A stretch of 64,000 bases of DNA from RGIG8775 sp045660295. GTDB lineage: Bacteria > Bacillota > Clostridia > Oscillospirales > CAG-272. The stretch is taken from positions 8,810-72,809 of the forward strand of contig JAZRDN010000030.1 of NCBI GenBank assembly GCA_045660295.1, read 5' to 3'. Below are positions 34,984-43,891 of the stretch, one piece after another. Below the pieces are notes generated by a model, which was not told the DNA's origin, did no database searches, and saw only the letters and a program-made list of their open reading frames with translations. The position numbers and the translations under genes were made by a program. Each line of letters begins with the position of its first letter. Position 1 is the first letter of the stretch.

Positions 34984-36675
34984 TTAGCCTCTCTTTGTTT
35001 CGGGATGAAGCTTGTCTGAGAGCTTCTTCATTACGAAGAGGAACGCAACAGTAACTACAACACCGATTGCAAGACAGATAATCGCGTTCTGAACGAAGCC
35101 TGCGATTATGTACATTACAAACGAGATAGCCGCAACGCTGATCGCATAGGGAAGCTGTGTCGAAACGTGATTGAGGTGATTGCACTGACCGCCTGCGCTG
35201 GACATAATTGTTGTATCCGAAATGGGCGAGCAATGGTCTCCGCAAACCGCGCCTGCAAGGCAAGCCGACATACCGATAATGAGTATCTCGCTTCCCACGG
35301 GGAAGATCGCGTTAACGATGGGAATAAGGATACCGAACGTACCCCAAGATGTTCCGGTCGCGAATGCAAGTACGCAAGCAACAAGGAAGATAACGGCGGG
35401 AAGGAAGTTAGCAAGACCTGCTGCAGCACCGCTCATAAGCTCGCCAACAAAGTACTTAGCGCCAAGAATAGTTGTAATGTTCTTAAGACCTGTAGCAAAG
35501 GTAAGGATAAGAATTGCGGGAACCATTGCTATAAAGCCCTGAGGAACGCAATCCATTGATTCCTTAAATGTTACAACCTTGCGAATTATCATATAGATAA
35601 CAATGAAGATAAGTGAGAAGAGACCTCCCCAAGGAAGACCTATGGTCGCGTCGGTGTTGCCGAATGCGCCTATGAAATCACCTGCGCAATCTGTACCGCC
35701 CCAAGCGTCAACTCCAAAGAATCCGCCGACATAAACAAGAGCGATTACGCTTACGATGATAAGGAATACAATGGGAAGAACAAGATCCCAAACGCGACCG
35801 CGAGTAGAAGGTTCAACCTCTGCCACCTCTGCTTTGTCGCCCTCTGTATAAAGATCACCGTTTACGATCGCATTGTATTCGTGTGTTCTCATCTTACCGT
35901 AGTCAAACTTCATAAGAGCAAGAGCAACTACGAACACAAGTGTGAGAAGAGAATAGAAGTTATAGGGAATAGCCATAACGAAAAGCTTAAGTCCCTGACC
36001 GTCTTCAGCGTACTGAGCAACTGCCGCAGCCCAGCTGGAGATGGGAGCAATCATACAAACGGGAGCCGCCGTAGCATCGATAATGTAGGAAAGCTTTGCG
36101 CGTGATATCTTGTGCTTGTCTGTTACGGGACGCATTACAGAGCCTACTGTAAGGCAGTTGAAATAGTCGTCGATGAAAATAAGCACACCGAGAAGGAACG
36201 TAGCAAGCTGCGCGCCTACTCTTGTCTTAATGTGTGTTTTTGCCCAGTTACCAAATGCAGCTGAACCGCCAGCCTTGTTTATAAGAGCCACGATAACTCC
36301 GAGCTCTACAAGGAAGATAAAGATTCCCGCAGTGCCCGAAACTGCATCGATGAGACCTGCGCCAACGGCAGTATCAAGTGATGCGGTTACAGAGAAATTG
36401 GAGGCGAGGAGTGCGCCGGAAACGATTCCGATAAAGAGGGAGCTGTAAACCTCTTTAGTAATAAGCGCGAGTCCGATTGCGATAATGGGAGGAACGAGAG
36501 CCCACCACGTACCGACAACCTCACTTGTTCCGCCACAGGTTTCACAGTCAGCAGCACCACTGCAATCGGGGCAGGGTACGGTACCCATAGCACCACCGGT
36601 TACGGCAGCAATGACAAGCAAAACGACGATAAGCGCAACAGCGACAGCGAGTGTGATCTTGGTTGTTTTTGTCAT
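34984..36675 (-). CDS. NhaC-family transporter, predicted lysine transporter (LysW-like)
   Basis: 563 aa polytopic membrane protein with the NhaC Na+/H+ antiporter fold (GVLIFIDDYFNCLTVGSVMRP, CMIAPISSWAAA, ATGTSWGTFGILIPI, GDHCSPISDTTI). Family annotation alone would give Na+/H+ antiporter. A lysine riboswitch directly upstream makes lysine the likely substrate; comparative genomics has linked lysine-riboswitch NhaC paralogues (LysW) to lysine uptake. Between the first membrane helix and the next there is an unusual cysteine loop, C35-x2-C38 ... C44-x2-C47. Confidence 0.88.
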   Translation of the reverse strand: MTKTTKITLAVAVALIVVLLVIAAVTGGAMGTVPCPDCSGAADCETCGGTSEVVGTWWALVPPIIAIGLALITKEVYSSLFIGIVSGALLASNFSVTASLDTAVGAGLIDAVSGTAGIFIFLVELGVIVALINKAGGSAAFGNWAKTHIKTRVGAQLATFLLGVLIFIDDYFNCLTVGSVMRPVTDKHKISRAKLSYIIDATAAPVCMIAPISSWAAAVAQYAEDGQGLKLFVMAIPYNFYSLLTLVFVVALALMKFDYGKMRTHEYNAIVNGDLYTEGDKAEVAEVEPSTRGRVWDLVLPIVFLIIVSVIALVYVGGFFGVDAWGGTDCAGDFIGAFGNTDATIGLPWGGLFSLIFIVIYMIIRKVVTFKESMDCVPQGFIAMVPAILILTFATGLKNITTILGAKYFVGELMSGAAAGLANFLPAVIFLVACVLAFATGTSWGTFGILIPIVNAIFPVGSEILIIGMSACLAGAVCGDHCSPISDTTIMSSAGGQCNHLNHVSTQLPYAISVAAISFVMYIIAGFVQNAIICLAIGVVVTVAFLFVMKKLSDKLHPETKRG

Positions 36676-36704
36676 GTCTGTCTCCTTAAAAAATATTTAA
36701 TAAT

Positions 36705-36732
36705 TATAAAAAGCGCTGTAAAATACAGCGCT
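36705..36732 (-). terminator. Riboswitch-controlled intrinsic terminator
   Basis: On the minus strand AGCGCTGTA / TACAGCGCT with an AAA/TTT loop, then TTTTTATAATTA. It lies between the lysine aptamer and the transporter start. The AGCGCT block is also in the 3' strand of aptamer helix P1 and, being self-complementary, could pair there instead. Confidence 0.87.
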
Positions 36733-36752
36733 AATCATACAAGTGTACGATT

Positions 36753-36910
36753 GATAGCGCTCCACAAACGTGACAGTACATAATATGTTTTACTATGCAC
36801 CAGCAAAATGCGTCGGAAAACGCATCCGCTTCGGCGACTATTCCTTTCAAAGCCCCAACCTTTCCGAGTTATAACAGAGCTTCTACTTATAATAAATCGC
36901 ACCTCTATCA
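36753..36910 (-). promoter_or_regulatory. Lysine riboswitch (L box) aptamer
   Basis: Read on the minus strand, the leader contains the conserved lysine-riboswitch blocks in order: GATAGAGGTGCG at the 5' side, AAGTAGAAG, GGTTGGGGC, GTCGCCGAAG, GCTGGTGC, CTGTCACG and the closing GTGGAGCGCTATC. The first and last blocks form helix P1. Size, about 158 nt, is right for a five-way-junction aptamer. With the terminator that follows, lysine binding should stop transcription of the transporter. Confidence 0.93.
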
Positions 36911-36921
36911 AAATCATATAT

Positions 36922-36950
36922 ATTATACCAATATATGCGAAATTTGTCAA
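36922..36950 (-). promoter_or_regulatory. Consensus promoter for the riboswitch leader
   Basis: Minus strand: TTGACA (36945-36950), 17-bp spacer, TATAAT (36922-36927). Predicted transcription start is a few bases before the aptamer. Confidence 0.82.
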
Positions 36951-37016
36951 TATATTTGGGCTAAATTATCAATATTTTTGCAAAAAGAAAACAGGGCGGA
37001 CGAACCGCTCTGTTTC

Positions 37017-37268
37017 TTACTGTTTATTATGCCCCTTCAGCGCCGCTGCCAACTGGTCGGGGCAGGACGTAGGACGAAATCCGCAACGGATTCCCTCAAG
37101 GCGTGAAATAGCGTCATCTATTTTCATGCCTTTTACAAGTGCGCAAATTCCTTGAGTATTACCTGAGCATCCGCCCATAAATTTGCAGGACACTATAACG
37201 CCGTCATCTACCTCTATTTCTATCTGTCTTGAACAAACGCCCTTGGGCGAATAAACTATCTTTTCCAT
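37017..37268 (-). CDS. TSCPD-domain protein (TIGR03905 type)
   Basis: 83 aa single-domain protein. It contains the family-defining PTSCPDQLA near the C-terminus and conserved cysteines at CSRQ, SCKFMGGCSGN and IRCGF. TSCPD domains also occur at the C-terminus of vitamin B12-dependent ribonucleotide reductases, but the stand-alone role is unknown. It is the last gene of the AI-2E/htpG operon, 10 nt after its neighbour. Confidence 0.88.
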   Translation of the reverse strand: MEKIVYSPKGVCSRQIEIEVDDGVIVSCKFMGGCSGNTQGICALVKGMKIDDAISRLEGIRCGFRPTSCPDQLAAALKGHNKQ

Positions 37269-37278
37269 TGTTTTCTCC

Positions 37279-38145
37279 TTAAATTTCGCTATATAGACCT
37301 ATAAAGTCAATTTCACCTAAAAATATATACATATACAACCACGTCTCGTAAACCGAATCGCTATCAATGGTAATATTGATATAATTGGCGTACTCTGTAT
37401 TGTTGTAAAGGAAGGGAACCGAGGTTATCTCCCCAATCTCCCCGCCTATATGTTCAACCATTGAAACTACGTCAACGATTGCTCTGTTTGTGGCGAACTC
37501 TATGGTCTTTTTCTTTTTTACATCGGTATTTGCAAGATGCTTTCCGACCAAGGCGAATTTTGTAAAGCCCTCTCCGTCGGGGTTTTCCACCTTACACACA
37601 GCAGAAATTTTCAAATCGTATTTGTCAATGAGACGGTAAAAAGACATCAAGCGACCGTCGTTTGAGTTGATTATAGGAATTATTCCAAGCGTATTTCCGT
37701 CATCTGTGCTTTCGCAAACCGCGGTAAAGCTATCAACAGGAATCTCTCGGAAATTTTTTAATCTTTCCCCAAACCTCAAAAGAGCCTCTTTAGCGTAACT
37801 GTTTGAATACCAATATGCTATTCCTGAGAAATCGCGCTTTTGCAATTCTTCTATGTCAACTCCCAAACTGTGTTTAAAGCGCGCCGCAAGCTGCTTACAT
37901 ATCAGGAGCTGTTCACGCGCTATTTCAAACTTGGATATTCCAGCGTGCCGCTTTTGGCGTTGGTCTTGTAAAAACCCATATTTATGGTTTATCTCATTTT
38001 TGATATCCGATATTGAGCGATGCTCAAGGTCGGTGTCAAATATAAAGTCAAGCAGCAATAAATCTATCTCCGCCGAGCTTCTCTGGGCATCGGCGGAGCA
38101 TTCGATTATATTTTGTATTATAATATCGTCCCTTGGCGAGCTCAT
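37279..38145 (-). CDS. Diverged chorismate mutase/prephenate dehydratase/ACT-like protein
   Basis: 288 aa, not assignable at sight. Residues ~112-210 follow the prephenate dehydratase layout: SNSYAKEALLRFG (for GSYSxxAAxxxF), FTAVCES (for xxAVExG), LGIIPIINSNDG (153-164; consensus GVxPIENSxxG), YRLIDKYDLKI, and TKFALVG (195-201; consensus TRFxV). Residues ~212-288 resemble a regulatory ACT domain (RAIVDVVSMVEHIGGEIGEITSVP, ending FIGLYSEI). The first ~95 helical residues could be a chorismate-mutase-like bundle. Glu and Arg changes at active-site positions argue against normal activity. Its start overlaps the htpG stop by 4 nt. Confidence 0.62.
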   Translation of the reverse strand: MSSPRDDIIIQNIIECSADAQRSSAEIDLLLLDFIFDTDLEHRSISDIKNEINHKYGFLQDQRQKRHAGISKFEIAREQLLICKQLAARFKHSLGVDIEELQKRDFSGIAYWYSNSYAKEALLRFGERLKNFREIPVDSFTAVCESTDDGNTLGIIPIINSNDGRLMSFYRLIDKYDLKISAVCKVENPDGEGFTKFALVGKHLANTDVKKKKTIEFATNRAIVDVVSMVEHIGGEIGEITSVPFLYNNTEYANYINITIDSDSVYETWLYMYIFLGEIDFIGLYSEI

Positions 38146-39986
38146 ATCTTATTAAGAATTTTAAAGCTATCGGCGAGGAAAGACTGCATTTCTTCAGCAG
38201 ACAGCTTTCTCTGCGAAAGCACCGAGAGCTTATAGATATAAGAAGCCATTTGCTCAGCGGTCTCCTTATCGGAAATTACCAGCGTTCCAAGCTTGGATAT
38301 AAGCGGCGAAGCATTGTTTACGACAAGAGTCGCTCCGTTATCCATGCCCATCATAGGCGCGTTACCGCCATACATACGCATCATATCTTCAAAGCGTCTT
38401 GCTTCCTCGGAAATATTGAGTATAGCAGGAATTTCGGAAGCCTTAAGAGCCTCAAATTTCACCTCAAGCTGCTCATTTCTGCTGACCTTCTTGAAAAGCT
38501 CCGCGATATCCGTGTTTTCGGTAATATCTCCATCGCCCTTAAGTGCTGCAGCAACATCAGCGTCCACGCGCACAAACTTGACATTTTCAAGATACTGCTC
38601 CAGCATCGAGATAAACTGGGTGTCAAGCTGGTGGTCAAAACAAACTACTTTTATATTTTGTGCCTCAAAAAGCGAAATATACTGAGCCTGAAGTGCTTTG
38701 TCGGTAGTGTAATAAACAGTGTTTTCGTTGGTTTCCTTTGCGGCTTCAAGATACTCGTTTACCGAAACGTGCTTGTCATCGGTAAGCTTGAGGAGTAGAG
38801 AATCCTTTACTCTATCATAGAATTTTTTGTCACGCAGACAAGCGTATTCTACAAATATCTTAATGTCTTCCCACACCTTTTCAAAGGTCTCGCGGTCAGT
38901 ATTGTAAAGTGAATTAAGCTTGTCCGCAACCTTCTTGATTATGTGAGCCGACACCTTGGAAACGTATGTGTTAGTCTGAAGATAGCTTCTGGATACGTTA
39001 AGCGGAAGCTCGGGACAGTCAAGCACGCCCTTAAGCATTATCATGTAGTCGGGTATAACTTCCTTGATGTTGTCGGAAACGAACACCTGATTGTAATAGA
39101 GCTTTACCTGACCCTCGAGCGACTCATACTCGTTAGCGATTCTCGGGAAGAAAAGGATTCCCTTGAAATTGAGCGGATAATCGGCATTGATATGAATGTA
39201 GAAAAGCGGATCCTTGAAATCGTGGAACACCTTTTTGTAGAAATCATTGTATTCCTCGGGTGTGCACTCGGATGCGGACTTGAGCCACAGAGGAGTTGTT
39301 TCGTTGATAGGCTTTTCCGCTGTCTCGTCCGACTTTTCTTCGGCGGTTTCTTTTACTTCCTTGAAGAATATTTCCACGGGCATAAAAGAACAATATTTAT
39401 CAAGCATTTCCTTAAGCTTGGAGGCGTTAAGATACTCCTCGCCCTCGTCGGAAACGTGCATTACCACAGATGTTCCGTGCTCCCGGCAATCACAGGCTTC
39501 TATTTCATATTCACCGATATCGTTACAGGTCCAATGAACCGCGGGCGCCGTTGTGTAAGATTTTGTAAATATCTCAACGGTATCGCTTATCATGAATGCC
39601 GAATAAAACCCGAGACCGAAATGACCTATAATTCCGTCGGCGGAGTTGTTTTCGCCCTCATATTTTTCGATAAACTCAAGCGCGCCAGAGAGAGCTATCT
39701 GGCAGATATATCTCTCAAGCTCATCCTCGCTCATACCTATACCGTTGTCGCGAACAGTGATAGTTTTTTCATCAGTATCAAGAATTACGTCTATTTTGTA
39801 TGTTTCGTCGGGGAGTGATATCTGACCGAGGGACTGCAACCTCTTAAGCTTGGTCACCGCATCGGTAGCGTTTGAAACGATCTCGCGCAGAAAGATATCC
39901 TTTTCCGAATAAAGCCATCTTTTAATTACAGGGAATATATTGGCGGTTTCAACCGAAATTCCGCCTTTTTTTATCTGGTCACTCAT
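38142..39986 (-). CDS. htpG: Hsp90 chaperone HtpG
   Basis: ATP-dependent cytosolic chaperone, 614 aa. The GHKL ATPase domain is clear: EIFLREIVSNA-like segment FLREIVSNATDAVTKL, DNGIGM, and GHFGLGFYSAFM. Middle and C-terminal dimerisation domains follow at normal length, with a charged insert near residue 220 (EETAEEKSDETAEKP). It lies 11 nt after the AI-2E-type transporter and overlaps the next gene by 4 nt. Confidence 0.95.
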   Translation of the reverse strand: MSDQIKKGGISVETANIFPVIKRWLYSEKDIFLREIVSNATDAVTKLKRLQSLGQISLPDETYKIDVILDTDEKTITVRDNGIGMSEDELERYICQIALSGALEFIEKYEGENNSADGIIGHFGLGFYSAFMISDTVEIFTKSYTTAPAVHWTCNDIGEYEIEACDCREHGTSVVMHVSDEGEEYLNASKLKEMLDKYCSFMPVEIFFKEVKETAEEKSDETAEKPINETTPLWLKSASECTPEEYNDFYKKVFHDFKDPLFYIHINADYPLNFKGILFFPRIANEYESLEGQVKLYYNQVFVSDNIKEVIPDYMIMLKGVLDCPELPLNVSRSYLQTNTYVSKVSAHIIKKVADKLNSLYNTDRETFEKVWEDIKIFVEYACLRDKKFYDRVKDSLLLKLTDDKHVSVNEYLEAAKETNENTVYYTTDKALQAQYISLFEAQNIKVVCFDHQLDTQFISMLEQYLENVKFVRVDADVAAALKGDGDITENTDIAELFKKVSRNEQLEVKFEALKASEIPAILNISEEARRFEDMMRMYGGNAPMMGMDNGATLVVNNASPLISKLGTLVISDKETAEQMASYIYKLSVLSQRKLSAEEMQSFLADSFKILNKI

Positions 39987-39997
39987 TTTTGCCTCCG

Positions 39998-41407
39998 TTA
40001 TATTTGGTCGTTGTCACCATTCTGATCCGACGCATCGCTGTCTGAATCGATTTTTATAATCTCAATTTCGCTTTCATCCGGCTTGTTTGATTTTTTGTTT
40101 CTCTTTTTGCTTTTGAAAAACTTAACCAGTTTATGCTCGCCGTCCACAATAAACCTTCCGAGAACACGGTATACTCTCGCGGAAATCGGCTCGGGGATGC
40201 GTCTGGGGTCAACGATAGAATTTTCGCTGTAATAATCCGCCAAATCGGTGGTAAGCTCTTTCTTTTTCAATCTCTTGTCAACAAAGCTCATAACCAGCGA
40301 ATAGAAAATAGCAAATATCGGAACACCGAAGAACATACCGATAATGCCGAAATATCCGCTCATTATCATAATGGCTACGATAACGCCAAGTGAAGAAAGC
40401 CCCGTGCGGTCGCCAACGATTTTGGGTTCAACAACGTTGGCATCAAACTGCTGAATAAGAAGTGTAAGAATTACGAAAATAATAAATTTTCCGGGATTTG
40501 CGATCAAAATAATCAGTCCCGATGGGATAGCACCGATAAAAGGACCGAAGAAGGGAATAATGTTACATACACCGATAACAACGGCAATAAGAATGGCATA
40601 AGGGATTTTCGCAATGCTGAAAGCTATCGAGCATGTAAATATCATAAATGTTGCGTCTATAAGTTTTCCGATTACAAAGCCGCCGAATGTCTTGTCGGCG
40701 AATCTGCACCAATCAAGAATAGAGTCGCATTTTTTCTTAGAAAATATCGCCGAAATAATCTTCTTGGACTGTGCGTAAAGGTTTTCTTTGCCGATAACAA
40801 AGTAGATTGAAAGCAACAATCCGAAGAAAATATTCTTAACACCGGTAAATATCTTTGAAGCATATGAGACAATGATATTTAACCCCTGTTGAAGTATATC
40901 CTCGGAACTTACGAAGAAGTTTGTAATGACGTTGTTTATTTTGTCAACATCGATAAACTCAAAGTTCTCCTCGCCCTGAACGAACATATTGTTAAGGAAA
41001 TCGTTTATTGTATCCAACGCGTAATTCATATACGTTCCGTCGGTCATCTTACGAACCAGATCCTCCACGCTGGAAATAAGCTGAGGAACGATCATAAAAG
41101 CAATAATAATTATTAACGCAAGAAGCAGAAGATACGCGCAAAGAATTGACAGTCCGCGTTTTACCACGTTATTCTTTATTCTTTTAAGTACCACCTTCTG
41201 AAAGAGTTTCACAAGCGGCGTGCAAAGATATGCTATTATAGCTCCGAGAACTATCGGTGTAAATACATCAAGTTTATCGTTAAGCCAAGTGGTAAAGGCG
41301 GTGAATTTCTCAAAATTCATCATTATAATGGCAAGCAAGAGTATAACGGCGTATACAAAAAACGATATTGCCAAAACCTTTTTCTTTTTTTCGTCAAATC
41401 CAAACAT
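39998..41407 (-). CDS. AI-2E/PerM-family membrane transporter
   Basis: About 469 aa with the family's paired N-terminal helices, a long amphipathic region and five C-terminal helices; hallmarks are KLIDATFMIFTCSIAFSIAKIPYA, IPFFGPFIGAIPSG and the central QQFDANVVEPKIVGDRTGLSSLGV. Members export AI-2, indole or ions, so the substrate is open. The C-terminus is Lys/Asp-rich and cytosolic. The start is uncertain: I use the ATG at 41407, though a GTG at 41464 extends the frame and a GAGGAAAGG site sits 20-30 nt upstream of the ATG. First gene of the htpG operon. Confidence 0.87.
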   Translation of the reverse strand: MFGFDEKKKKVLAISFFVYAVILLLAIIMMNFEKFTAFTTWLNDKLDVFTPIVLGAIIAYLCTPLVKLFQKVVLKRIKNNVVKRGLSILCAYLLLLALIIIIAFMIVPQLISSVEDLVRKMTDGTYMNYALDTINDFLNNMFVQGEENFEFIDVDKINNVITNFFVSSEDILQQGLNIIVSYASKIFTGVKNIFFGLLLSIYFVIGKENLYAQSKKIISAIFSKKKCDSILDWCRFADKTFGGFVIGKLIDATFMIFTCSIAFSIAKIPYAILIAVVIGVCNIIPFFGPFIGAIPSGLIILIANPGKFIIFVILTLLIQQFDANVVEPKIVGDRTGLSSLGVIVAIMIMSGYFGIIGMFFGVPIFAIFYSLVMSFVDKRLKKKELTTDLADYYSENSIVDPRRIPEPISARVYRVLGRFIVDGEHKLVKFFKSKKRNKKSNKPDESEIEIIKIDSDSDASDQNGDNDQI

Positions 41408-41490
41408 TTTGTTACCGGTGTTGAGTTCAACAGATCCTTTCCTCGGTGATACGTATATAAACACTTAATAAAGTTTATTTACTTGTATAT

Positions 41491-41519
41491 ATTATATATC
41501 TTTTTTCGCAAATAGTCAA
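41491..41519 (-). promoter_or_regulatory. Sigma-A-type promoter for the AI-2E/htpG operon
   Basis: Minus strand: TTGACT (41514-41519), 17-bp spacer, TATAAT (41491-41496). No CIRCE-like or other heat-shock operator was noticed near it. Confidence 0.75.
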
Positions 41520-41617
41520 TAAGTTATGGCACAAGAAAAAAATTTTTTACAATATAGTTTATTTTTCATAAAATTTGTGATACAATTATAGTATCAAACT
41601 TTCAAAGGAGACATTTT

Positions 41618-42493
41618 ATGACCGAAAAGAAAGCCTATGCGAAAATAAATCTTTTTCTTGATATAGAATCCCGCCGCACTGACGGCTATCACAACATAAA
41701 GAGTATAATGCAGACCGTTGACTGGTATGACGTAATAAAGGTAGAGAAAACTCAAAGCGACGGAATTAAGATAACATCGGATGATAAAAGTATTCCAACA
41801 GACTCGTCAAACATAGTTTACAGAGTCGCAAAAGCTTTTCTGTGTGAACTTGACTGTCATGACGGAATTGCCATAGATATTCAAAAAAACATCCCTGTAT
41901 CGGCAGGAATGGCAGGCGGAAGCGCTGACGGCGCGGCAACTCTTGAGGCACTCAACGAGCTTTTTGATTATCCTTTTTCTACTGAAGAGCTTATTGATAT
42001 AGGCAAGAATATCGGTGCTGACATTCCTTTCTGCCTTGTTGGCGGCACAAAGATCATAAGCGGAATAGGCGAAATAATAGAACATTGTGCCGATATGCCC
42101 GAATGCTTCATAGTTTGCGCCAAGCAAGGCGATAGCGGCGTAGCTACTCCTCAGGCGTATAAAGATCTTGACGATAAGTACGACGGCTTCTGGGACTATA
42201 AATACAACAAGACAAAGCTCGACGCTATGGTTGCGGCTATTGAACGCAAAGATATAAAGGGAGTCTGCAAAAACGCATTTAATATTTTTGAGGAAGTAAT
42301 AGAAAAAGAGCACATGTCGGTGAATAAGCTGAAAAACACAATGAAATCGGGCGATGCGGAGCTTACCATGATGAGCGGAAGCGGACCCTCTGTTTTTGGA
42401 ATTTTTTACGACATCAAAAAAGCCGAAAAAACGCTAAGCGCACTTCTGAAAGGCGGCGCAAAAGCTAAAATTTGCAAACCGATAAGTAAATAA
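41618..42493 (+). CDS. ispE: 4-diphosphocytidyl-2-C-methyl-D-erythritol kinase
   Basis: ATP-dependent kinase of the MEP isoprenoid pathway, GHMP family, 291 aa. The N-terminal AKINLFLDI, the phosphate-binding PVSAGMAGGSADGAATL (consensus PxxxGLGGGSSDAA) and the C-terminal MMSGSGPSVFGIF are all present. It stands alone with an AAAGGAG site and a probable promoter near 41581 (TACAAT). Other MEP genes are not in the window. Confidence 0.94.
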   Translation: MTEKKAYAKINLFLDIESRRTDGYHNIKSIMQTVDWYDVIKVEKTQSDGIKITSDDKSIPTDSSNIVYRVAKAFLCELDCHDGIAIDIQKNIPVSAGMAGGSADGAATLEALNELFDYPFSTEELIDIGKNIGADIPFCLVGGTKIISGIGEIIEHCADMPECFIVCAKQGDSGVATPQAYKDLDDKYDGFWDYKYNKTKLDAMVAAIERKDIKGVCKNAFNIFEEVIEKEHMSVNKLKNTMKSGDAELTMMSGSGPSVFGIFYDIKKAEKTLSALLKGGAKAKICKPISK

Positions 42494-42511
42494 GGGGCGA
42501 ATGCCCCTTAT
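42490..42511. terminator. Hairpin terminator after ispE
   Basis: 9-bp stem ATAAGGGGC / GCCCCTTAT with a GAAT loop, then TTGTTT; placed between convergent genes. Confidence 0.75.
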
Positions 42512-42518
42512 TTGTTTC

Positions 42519-42989
42519 CTATTTTTTGATGGCTTCAAAAGCGGATTGAGATTCTTGCGGATCAATGATAGTATATATTAAATAATTTCCAAATCGCTCG
42601 GACCTTGCGCCCGTAAATTTTGGATATTCACTCACATCATAAATTATACCGTTTTCAAATTCTTTTTTTGCGGTACTTAAATAGCTATCAATAATCGCCA
42701 AGCCCTTTTTAGCATCTTTAGCTGTCACAAATTTAAAAACGCCGAACTCATTAAAATTGGAACTTTCGTTACAGGTATATATTTTTCCTTCTTCAACGCC
42801 TACAAGCTCGCTGAAATAATTTTTAAGATAATATTCACTCACGTCGCAATATCCGAACTCTACAGGGGCATTTTCAATAATATCATTTACTATTTCATCG
42901 GTTTCCAAAAAAGAATAATCTACACTCTCACCGGAGCAGGACACGAGAACCATACAGGCTAAAAAAACAATTATAAGCGTTTTTTTCAT
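42519..42989 (-). CDS. DUF4358-type lipoprotein
   Basis: 156 aa. The signal peptide ends in lipobox LVSC (C18). The body matches the DUF4358 pattern: an ISEYYLKNYFSEL-like segment, YTCNESSNFNEFGVFKF, a helix (AKKGLAIIDSYL) and a final GNYLIYTIIDP strand. Its function is unknown. In clostridia such genes often accompany SGNH and membrane O-acetyltransferase genes, and an SGNH gene precedes it by 2 nt here; no MBOAT gene is present. Confidence 0.8.
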   Translation of the reverse strand: MKKTLIIVFLACMVLVSCSGESVDYSFLETDEIVNDIIENAPVEFGYCDVSEYYLKNYFSELVGVEEGKIYTCNESSNFNEFGVFKFVTAKDAKKGLAIIDSYLSTAKKEFENGIIYDVSEYPKFTGARSERFGNYLIYTIIDPQESQSAFEAIKK

Positions 42990-42991
42990 AT

Positions 42992-43813
42992 TTATCCCCC
43001 GTAGCCGTGTGTTTTTATATAATCTATCACGGCTGTCAAGCCTAAGCGGTTAAGGTGTATTCCGTCGCCGCCGTTATCATATTCGGGAAGCAAATATCCC
43101 TCGTCGTTTTTTAACACTTCAGCAGTGTTCAGAAATTTAATGTCATATTCTTGGGCGATTTCATATATCCAGCCGTTACACTCATCAATGCGTCTTGGCG
43201 TATAAGCGTTTATCTGACAGCTTTGGGAAACGGGAAAAAGCGATTGCAAAATAATCTTTGTATTTCCATAGCTATCGTTTATGGAGTTGAGAAGCATTCG
43301 ATAGCATTGCTTGAATTCATATTCGTTATAGTATGAAACGCCATTGTTAAGCCCCAAGGTTATTATCATATATTCGGGCTTTTTCTGCCCAACCGCCTGT
43401 GCTACCGTAAGAGCTTCTCCCGTATCGGGGTAGTATATTTTGGCTTGCGCTATTGACGGAGACAGCGAAAGTGTACCTGCCGAAACCGTTTTTCCACCTG
43501 ACATCATCGCGCCCGTCCACACTTGGCGTGTGTCAGTACCGCCCGACAGTACCCCATATCGCTGAAGCCCATAGGTAGTGGATTCTCCAAGGAAAATAAT
43601 TTTATCAATATATTCCTGACCGTAATCCTCGGTCGCTCTCAGCATGTTTCCGTTGTCGTCAGCCAAAGCATCTACGCTTGGCGTGTCTGTTTCCTTGATA
43701 TAATAATCCCCATTGTCAAAAAGCGGAAACATTATAAACAGAGCTACAAGCAGGGCAAACAGCGCTAACAAAACAAAAAAAGAAATAATAAAGGAATTTA
43801 GCTTCTTTTCCAT
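42992..43813 (-). CDS. Membrane-anchored SGNH/GDSL hydrolase-like protein
   Basis: 273 aa. One N-terminal membrane helix (about 8-32) exposes the rest outside. SGNH blocks: IIFLGESTTYGL (block I, with Glu in place of the usual Asp before Ser), MIITLGLNNGVSY (block III, Asn) and GGDGIHLNRLGL (block V, Asp-x-x-His). It probably acts on acyl groups of cell-wall or capsular glycans. It is two bases upstream of the DUF4358 lipoprotein, so the pair likely works together. Confidence 0.82.
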   Translation of the reverse strand: MEKKLNSFIISFFVLLALFALLVALFIMFPLFDNGDYYIKETDTPSVDALADDNGNMLRATEDYGQEYIDKIIFLGESTTYGLQRYGVLSGGTDTRQVWTGAMMSGGKTVSAGTLSLSPSIAQAKIYYPDTGEALTVAQAVGQKKPEYMIITLGLNNGVSYYNEYEFKQCYRMLLNSINDSYGNTKIILQSLFPVSQSCQINAYTPRRIDECNGWIYEIAQEYDIKFLNTAEVLKNDEGYLLPEYDNGGDGIHLNRLGLTAVIDYIKTHGYGG

Positions 43814-43891
43814 ATCTCACCGTAATTCATTGGACTAAACATGCGGAAGCATATTCAACTTTATTATTTCTTTTTTGTTGTTACATATACT

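Noticed and set aside
34984..36675. Plain Na+/H+ antiporter annotation
   Set aside because: The lysine riboswitch directly upstream makes amino-acid transport the better reading.
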